A stretch of DNA of 64,000 nt from Halalkalicoccus jeotgali B3 (GTDB taxonomy: Archaea > Halobacteriota > Halobacteria > Halobacteriales > Halalkalicoccaceae): assembly GCF_000196895.1 (NCBI RefSeq), contig NC_014297.1, positions 1,116,001 through 1,180,000 of the forward strand, in the 5' to 3' direction. The notes beneath the pieces were generated by a model. That model was not told the origin of the DNA and did not search any database. It saw nothing but the letters and a program-made list of their open reading frames with translations. Every line of letters starts with the position of its first letter. The stretch's first letter is position 1. This document shows, one piece after another, positions 59,549 to 64,000 of this stretch. A program made the position numbers and the translations under genes.

Positions 59549-60603
59549 TCGGCGGTTGCGACCCGTCGGTCGGCCAGTTCGAGGACGTTATCGAAGAAAT
59601 CGAGCGAGTCGTGGGGACCGGGGTTGGCTTCGGGGTGGTACTGACGGGTGAGTACGCCGAGGTCCTCGCTGTCGAGGCCTTCGGGTGTGTCGTCGTTGAC
59701 GTTCACCTGCGTGACCTCGAGTTCGCCCGGTTCCGAAACCGTGTAGCCGTGGTTCTGGGTCGTCATGACGACCTTGCCGGTGCGCAGGTCCCGGACGGGC
59801 TGGTTGACGCCCCGATGCCCGAAGGTCATCTTCTCGGTGTCGCCGCCCAATGCCCGGGCGACGACCTGCTGGCCGAGACAGATCCCCGCGATGGGGATCT
59901 CGCCGACGAACTCCTCGACGAGTCCCCGGGCGGCCTCGAAGTTCGCGGGGTCGCCCGGCCCGTTCGAGATGAAGAGGACGTCCGGGTCGAGTTCGGTGAT
60001 CTCCGCGGGCGTCGTATCGTAGGGCAGGACGTGGACGTCCGCGCCGCGGTCGGTCAGCGAGGAGGTGATCGAGCCCTTCGCGCCACAGTCGACCAGCGCG
60101 ACGTCGTATTCGCCGCCGCCTTCGACGGTGTAGCGCTCGGCGACGCTGACCTGTGCGCCGATATCGACGTGCTCGCTCATCCCTTTGCACGCTTCGAGCT
60201 CCGCGAGCGCGTCCTCGGGAGTGGCCTCGGGCCCGGCGGCGATCCCACAGCGCATCGCCCCCTCGTCGCGGATCTCGGTGACGAGATCGCGCGTATCGAG
60301 GTGGTCGATCGCGGGGATCCCCTCCTCGGCGAGCCACTCGGCGACGTCGTCGGTTAGTTCGAGGGCGACGGCCGCGGTCGGGTGGATCCGGTCGGACTCG
60401 AATCGCTCGTCTCGGACGCCGTAGTTCCCGATCAGGGGATACGAGAAGGTCAACACCTGCTCCTCGTAGGAGGGATCGGTCAGGCTCTCCTCGTAGCCCG
60501 TGTACGCGGTCGTAAAGACCAGCTCCCCTCGGGCCGTCCCGGGCGCACGCCCGCGCGCTTCGAGAACACGACCCCCTTCCAGTGCCAGGTAGGCATCCGA
60601 CAT
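59545..60603 (-). CDS. carA: Carbamoyl-phosphate synthase small subunit (glutaminase)
   Basis: A 352-residue CarA. The N-terminal small-chain domain covers about 1-130 (YTGYEESLTDPSYEEQVLTFSYP); the class I glutamine amidotransferase has the nucleophile Cys in AGICLGQQVVARALGG and the His-Glu pair in RQYHPEANPGP. It supplies ammonia to CarB. TATA GTATAAACC (60629-60637) lies 30 nt upstream of ATG 60603. Encoded opposite to carB, next to an Lrp-type regulator. Confidence 0.96.
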   Translation of the reverse strand: MSDAYLALEGGRVLEARGRAPGTARGELVFTTAYTGYEESLTDPSYEEQVLTFSYPLIGNYGVRDERFESDRIHPTAAVALELTDDVAEWLAEEGIPAIDHLDTRDLVTEIRDEGAMRCGIAAGPEATPEDALAELEACKGMSEHVDIGAQVSVAERYTVEGGGEYDVALVDCGAKGSITSSLTDRGADVHVLPYDTTPAEITELDPDVLFISNGPGDPANFEAARGLVEEFVGEIPIAGICLGQQVVARALGGDTEKMTFGHRGVNQPVRDLRTGKVVMTTQNHGYTVSEPGELEVTQVNVNDDTPEGLDSEDLGVLTRQYHPEANPGPHDSLDFFDNVLELADRRVATAD

Positions 60604-60628
60604 TACGAGAAGCGTATGAACACGCCGA

Positions 60629-60637
60629 GTATAAACC
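60629..60637 (-). promoter_or_regulatory. TATA box for carA
   Basis: The minus strand reads GGTTTATAC, centred 30 nt before ATG 60603. Confidence 0.55.
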
Positions 60638-60653
60638 TTGCTTTCGAAGCGAA

Positions 60654-60670
60654 GTTACGAATTTCGTAAC
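60654..60670. promoter_or_regulatory. Perfect 17-nt palindrome between carA and the Lrp gene
   Basis: GTTACGAATTTCGTAAC: 8-bp arms around one central base, the best palindrome I saw in the window. It is upstream of the carA TATA box and 34 nt before the Lrp-family ATG, a suitable site for autoregulation and carA control. Confidence 0.6.
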
Positions 60671-60703
60671 GATGAAGCGCGCCCGCCCACAACTACCGCT
60701 CCG

Positions 60704-61114
60704 ATGGACGAACTGGATCGGGAGATCCTCGACGTGCTCCGCCGGGACGCCCGGATCCCGTACACCGAGATCGCAGAGAGCGTCGATACCAGTGAGGGGA
60801 CCGTCAGAAACCGCGTCGACCGGATGCTCGAGACAGGCATCATCGAGCGCTTTACCGTCGCGACCCGGACTGGCAACATCAAGGCGATGATCGAACTCGG
60901 CGTCGACGTGGCCGTCGACACCACCGAGGTCGCAGAACGGATGGCCGACTGGGCGGCCGTCGACTTCGTCTGGCAGGTCAGCGGCGAGCAGGACGTGGTG
61001 TTGATCGTCGACGCGGCCGACACGACCGCCGTCAACGACCTCATCACCCGCGCGCGCGACGTCGAGGAGGTCGTCAGTACCACGACTCGGCTGATCCTCG
61101 ACGAGCAGCGCTAG
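60704..61114 (+). CDS. Lrp/AsnC-family transcription regulator
   Basis: A 136-residue Lrp protein: winged helix at about 3-55 (LDREILDVLRRDARIPYTEIA, SVDTSEGTVRNRVDRMLETG) and RAM-type sensor domain at about 65-136 (AVDFVWQVSGEQDVVLIVDA). It senses amino acids or related ligands. Divergent from carA, with the palindrome between them. Stop interlocks with the PHP gene (CTAG 61111-61114). Confidence 0.92.
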   Translation: MDELDREILDVLRRDARIPYTEIAESVDTSEGTVRNRVDRMLETGIIERFTVATRTGNIKAMIELGVDVAVDTTEVAERMADWAAVDFVWQVSGEQDVVLIVDAADTTAVNDLITRARDVEEVVSTTTRLILDEQR

Positions 61115-61806
61115 TCCTCCGGTGGCGCCCCGACGCCCGGCGTCGGATCGAGCGGGAGGTGGCCTTTGCGTTTGTGGATCCGCTTATATCCCCGCCGGAG
61201 GAGACGGGCGAGCGTTCCACCCGCGACCGCCGGCTCGACCCGTCCCGCCCGGATCGCCCCGACGATCGCCTCGGGGGTCGGTTCGGCGTCGATCTTCGTG
61301 TAGGCCCGCCCGACCTCGACGGGGTAGTGGGCGTCGCTGCCGCCCACGAGTGGAATCCCCCGCTCGTTGGCGATTTCCCGGACCAGCGGCCACGTCCGGG
61401 GGTGTTTGCCGTTGCACTCGATGGCGTCGAACTCGACGTCGGTCTCGCGGATCGTGCTGTTGCGAAACGGGTGGGCGATGATCGCCACACAGCCCCGGTC
61501 GTGGGCCAATTCGACGGCTTCGGCGGGCGTAATCGCTCCCTTCTTGGTTCGAGTCGGCGGATCCGAGCCGACGACGAGGACGTGGCCTTTCGTCGTCGAG
61601 ATCTCGATGCCGGGAACGGAGAGAAATCCCTTGCTGGGGCTGCCGAGCGGCCGATAGTAGTCATGGTTCGTCAGCGCTACGCCATCGAGCCCGCGACGGC
61701 GCGCGACGGCCGCGAGCGCGGCGTGACCGTATGGGTCGAACCGTTCTGCGAGCCGGTCGCGACCGTGGAAAAAGCGCGTATGCGTGTGGAGATCGAGCGA
61801 GAGCAT
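61111..61806 (-). CDS. PHP-domain metal-dependent phosphoesterase
   Basis: A 231-residue PHP domain with the four motifs: DLHTHTRFFHG at residues 5-15, LTNHDYY, GIEIST and the IIAHPFR/GSDAHYPVEVG blocks. Coordinates three metals and hydrolyses a phosphoester; substrate not known (RNA trimming or a small nucleotide). The C-terminal basic tail (RGYKRIHKRKGHLP) is unusual for a haloarchaeal protein. ATG 61806. Confidence 0.88.
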   Translation of the reverse strand: MLSLDLHTHTRFFHGRDRLAERFDPYGHAALAAVARRRGLDGVALTNHDYYRPLGSPSKGFLSVPGIEISTTKGHVLVVGSDPPTRTKKGAITPAEAVELAHDRGCVAIIAHPFRNSTIRETDVEFDAIECNGKHPRTWPLVREIANERGIPLVGGSDAHYPVEVGRAYTKIDAEPTPEAIVGAIRAGRVEPAVAGGTLARLLRRGYKRIHKRKGHLPLDPTPGVGAPPED

Positions 61807-61857
61807 AGTCCCTCTGGGTGTCGCCAGCCCTTTGCGCTTGCGCCTCGACGGTCAGGT

Positions 61858-62784
61858 ATGACCGGTGACGAATCCGATTGCGTCGTCGTTGCGAATCCAG
61901 TGAGTGGCGGTCCCGACGACGACATCTCCGAGATCCGGGAACTGGCGGCCGAGTACGGCTTCGGGCTCGCGGTCTCCGAGGAGTCGGGCGATGCCATCGA
62001 GTTGACCCACGAGGCGATCGAGGCGGGCGCGATCCGGGTCGGCGCCTACGGCGGTGACGGGACGATAAACGAGGTCGTCCGCGGGATCGACGCCGCCAAC
62101 GCCTTCGAGTCGACGACGCTGGGGGTGCTCCCCGGCGGGACGGGCAACAACTTCGCGGGCAACATCGGTGTCGAAAGCGTCGAACACGGGTTCTCGCTGC
62201 TCGCGGAGGGCGAGACCCGGCGGATCGATCTGGGCGTCGCCGGCGACGAACTGTTCGTCAACTCCTGTGTCTGCGGGCTGACCGCCGACGCGAGCGAGGC
62301 GACCTCCTCCGAGTTGAAGGGGCGGTTCGGCGAACTCGCGTACGTCTTCAACACGATCGACCGGATGCGAAATTTCGAGTCGATCCCGCTGCACGTCCAC
62401 GCCGAAGACGAGGAAGTCCTCTGGGACGGTGACGCGATGTTCGTCCTGATCGGCAACGCCAGACGATTTCCCGCCGGCGGTAGACAGCAAGCCAACGTCG
62501 AGGACGGCCTTTTCGAGGTGACGATCATCGAGGATGTCTCGACGGGCCAACTGGTCAGAGAGACCGCGACCCGGCGACTGCTTGGCGGGGAGGTCAGCAG
62601 CATCCACCGCCTCACGGCCCCGTCGCTGACCGTCGACGTCCGACGCGAGGAGCCGGTGTCGTTCAGTTTCGACGGCGAGATCGACCAGTTCAACCGGCTC
62701 CCGTGTCAGGTCCGCCCGCGGACCCTCGCCGTCCGGGTCGGCGAGGGCTACGATCCCGTGCCACCGGAACCGGAGGATGTTTGA
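61858..62784 (+). CDS. Diacylglycerol-kinase-like lipid kinase
   Basis: A 308-residue DAGK-catalytic-domain protein (YegS/DgkB type). The ATP/Mg loop is YGGDGTINEV at 64-73, then LGVLPGGTGNNFAGNI; the C-terminal domain has GLFEVTIIEDVS and a conserved SFDGEIDQF block. It phosphorylates a lipid alcohol, in archaea perhaps archaeol-type or sphingoid-like. Starts after the PHP gene divergent gap and is followed 22 nt later by idi. Confidence 0.9.
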   Translation: MTGDESDCVVVANPVSGGPDDDISEIRELAAEYGFGLAVSEESGDAIELTHEAIEAGAIRVGAYGGDGTINEVVRGIDAANAFESTTLGVLPGGTGNNFAGNIGVESVEHGFSLLAEGETRRIDLGVAGDELFVNSCVCGLTADASEATSSELKGRFGELAYVFNTIDRMRNFESIPLHVHAEDEEVLWDGDAMFVLIGNARRFPAGGRQQANVEDGLFEVTIIEDVSTGQLVRETATRRLLGGEVSSIHRLTAPSLTVDVRREEPVSFSFDGEIDQFNRLPCQVRPRTLAVRVGEGYDPVPPEPEDV

Positions 62785-62806
62785 CCCCGGTCGCTGATAT
62801 CGGGAT

Positions 62807-63373
62807 ATGAGCGCTCAGGACACCGCGGGCGAACAATCCCACGCGAACGCCCGCCAGAACGTCGTCGCGGTCGATGCCGACGACGCGAAACAGGGCGTCG
62901 TCAACCGACTCGAGGCCCACACCGGCGAGGGGATCCGCCACCGGGCGTTTACCGCGCTCGTTTTCAACCACGACGATCACGTGTTGTTGGCCCAGCGAAG
63001 CCCGGACAAACGCCTCTGGGACACCTACTGGGACGGCACCGTCGCCTCCCACCCCGTCGAGGGACAGAGCCAGTCGGACGCCACCGAGGCCCGACTCGCC
63101 GATGAACTGGGCATCCAGTCGAACCAGTACACCGACCTGCGGGTGACCGATAAGTTCGAGTACAAACGCTACTACCCCAACGAGGGCCTCGAATGGGAGG
63201 TCTGCTCGGTACTGAAATGCACGCTCGACGACACCGCGCTCGACCCCGACGAGAGCGAGGTCGCGGGACTCATGTGGGTCCCCTACGAGCGCCTCTATGA
63301 CAACCCCAAGTGGTACCGCCAACTGCGCCTCTGTCCGTGGTTCGAGATCGCGATGCGACGGGACTTCGACTGA
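62807..63373 (+). CDS. idi: Isopentenyl-diphosphate isomerase (type I), catalytic Cys replaced
   Basis: A 188-residue Nudix-fold type I IPP isomerase. Metal and active-site elements are present: RHRAF near 44, SHPVEGQS (His82), and E129/E131 in GLEWEVC. The position of the catalytic cysteine of E. coli Idi (TNSVCGHP) is occupied by Ala80 (DGTVASHP). The remaining Cys133 is next to the Glu pair. Still most likely IPP/DMAPP isomerisation for archaeal lipids, but the missing Cys should be noted. Co-directional with the lipid kinase gene. Confidence 0.85.
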   Translation: MSAQDTAGEQSHANARQNVVAVDADDAKQGVVNRLEAHTGEGIRHRAFTALVFNHDDHVLLAQRSPDKRLWDTYWDGTVASHPVEGQSQSDATEARLADELGIQSNQYTDLRVTDKFEYKRYYPNEGLEWEVCSVLKCTLDDTALDPDESEVAGLMWVPYERLYDNPKWYRQLRLCPWFEIAMRRDFD

Positions 63374-63407
63374 GGGGCTTTTTGGGTTCGGCGCGAAAAG
63401 GAACGAC

Positions 63408-64000
63408 ATGGCACTCGACAGTCGCGTCTATCGCCTCGTTGACGGTCCCGCGAACGTGTATCTCGTCGACGACGGCGAGTTGACCCTCGTCGACGCCGGC
63501 GTTCCGGGCGACGCGAAGGCGATTCGCGACGGGATCCGCGCGCTCGGCCACGCCGTCGTCGACGTGGATCGGGTCCTCCTGACCCACTACGATTACGATC
63601 ACGTCGGCGCGCTCGCCTCGCTGGGATTGGACGCGCCGGTCCACGCGGGCGACCCCGACGGAACCTACGTGACCGGCGCGGCGAAACCGCCGCGTTCGAA
63701 CCTGAAGGGCCTCACCCAGCGTGTAATGGCTCGGAATCTCGATTTCCCGGACCTCACCACGGTCCCCGTGGCCGACGGCGAGGAGATCGGCGACTTTCGA
63801 GCCTACCACACGCCGGGCCACACCGCCGGGCACATGGCGTATCTCCACGAGGACCTCGACATCGCCTTCCTCGGCGACTGCGTGCGCGAAACGGAGAGCA
63901 CCCTTCAGCCCATGACCGGCTGGCTGTGTGCGGACGCCGAGCGAAACCACGAGAGCATCAAGGACCTCTCGGCGCGCACGCCGACGTTCGATTACGGCGC
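63408..64000 (+). CDS. Metallo-beta-lactamase-fold hydrolase, C-terminus cut off
   Basis: The first 197 residues are visible. The metal motif is LTHYDYDHVGAL, that is H-x-D-x-D-H rather than the classic H-x-H-x-D-H, followed by PGHTAGHMAYL and LGDCVRET. It is a cytoplasmic hydrolase of unknown substrate (glyoxalase-II-like or other). ATG 63408; the window ends within the helix after PTFDYG. Confidence 0.8.
   Translation, partial: MALDSRVYRLVDGPANVYLVDDGELTLVDAGVPGDAKAIRDGIRALGHAVVDVDRVLLTHYDYDHVGALASLGLDAPVHAGDPDGTYVTGAAKPPRSNLKGLTQRVMARNLDFPDLTTVPVADGEEIGDFRAYHTPGHTAGHMAYLHEDLDIAFLGDCVRETESTLQPMTGWLCADAERNHESIKDLSARTPTFDYG

Noticed and set aside
1-64000. CRISPR array, insertion sequence, tRNA or rRNA genes
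   Set aside because: No regular repeat-spacer pattern, transposase-like ORF, or tRNA-like TTC-A-loop segments were seen in the few intergenic gaps. A tRNAscan/CRISPR search would settle it.

Overview
The window is a stretch of haloarchaeal chromosome. The evidence is a GC-rich sequence with strongly acidic predicted proteins, TATA-like boxes centred about 25-30 nt before start codons (leaderless genes), archaeal-type information proteins (DnaG primase, eIF5A with deoxyhypusine synthase), and many haloarchaea-typical families (LWR-salt, FilR1-type and Bat-type regulators, fused AhbA/AhbB, MoeA with a PBP-like tail). I saw no rRNA, tRNA, CRISPR array, insertion sequence or prophage. The genus cannot be fixed from the sequence alone. 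The first gene (isocitrate lyase) and the last (metallo-beta-lactamase fold) are cut by the window ends.

Layout. 1-9.6 kb: isocitrate lyase start with a small coupled ORF, an ArgZ/OCD-type enzyme, a Na+/Ca2+ exchanger, SRAP protein, two small-molecule hydrolases, an alpha/beta hydrolase, a gamma-carbonic-anhydrase fold protein, an asparagine-synthase-like protein and the GTPase YchF. 9.7-16.6 kb: a mini zinc-finger protein, a membrane-anchored propeller protein, a CBS protein, two unknown proteins (one an internal tandem duplication), NAD synthetase, Hpt and a Bat-like regulator. 16.6-24.8 kb: a mostly minus-strand run with deoxyhypusine synthase, agmatinase and eIF5A (the archaeal hypusination pathway), plus Nif3, an aminotransferase, GNAT, UbiB-type kinase, Hsp20 and a GIDE-like membrane protein. 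24.9-28.1 kb: two moeA genes with a 44-codon ORF wedged between them by ATGA overlaps. 28.1-33.3 kb: a minus-strand siroheme/heme operon (fused ahbA/B, siroheme synthase N-domain, hemA) followed by pterin dehydratase and LWR-salt, and a cold-shock gene.

33.4-40.1 kb: isoprenoid and membrane section with two divergent cis-prenyltransferase homologues, a FilR1-type regulator, a DUF1326-DUF2182 pair, a DUF92 membrane protein and dnaG. 40.2-49.5 kb: aminotransferase, PdxS, a putative manganese exporter with an operator-like palindrome, a frameshifted Gfo/Idh/MocA gene, homoserine kinase and a flavoprotein reductase. 49.5-54.7 kb: aldo/keto reductase, several haloarchaeal conserved unknowns, a second GIDE-like protein in an AT-richer setting, and a cytoplasmic sulfite-oxidase-type molybdoenzyme that would use the MoeA product. 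54.8-61.1 kb: carB and carA on opposite strands around two small genes, with an Lrp-type regulator next to carA and a perfect palindrome between them. 61.1-64 kb: PHP phosphoesterase, diacylglycerol-kinase-like protein, IPP isomerase and the partial metallo-hydrolase.

Most interesting leads: a probable two-subunit cis-prenyltransferase (one homologue has the catalytic Asp but no C-terminal RxG, the other the reverse), an orphan strong promoter followed by hairpins at 16.6 kb, a hairpin-rich region upstream of dys, two mini-proteins with good translation signals, the DUF1326-DUF2182 pair, and enzymes lacking a textbook catalytic residue (gamma-CA, asparagine synthase-like, IPP isomerase).
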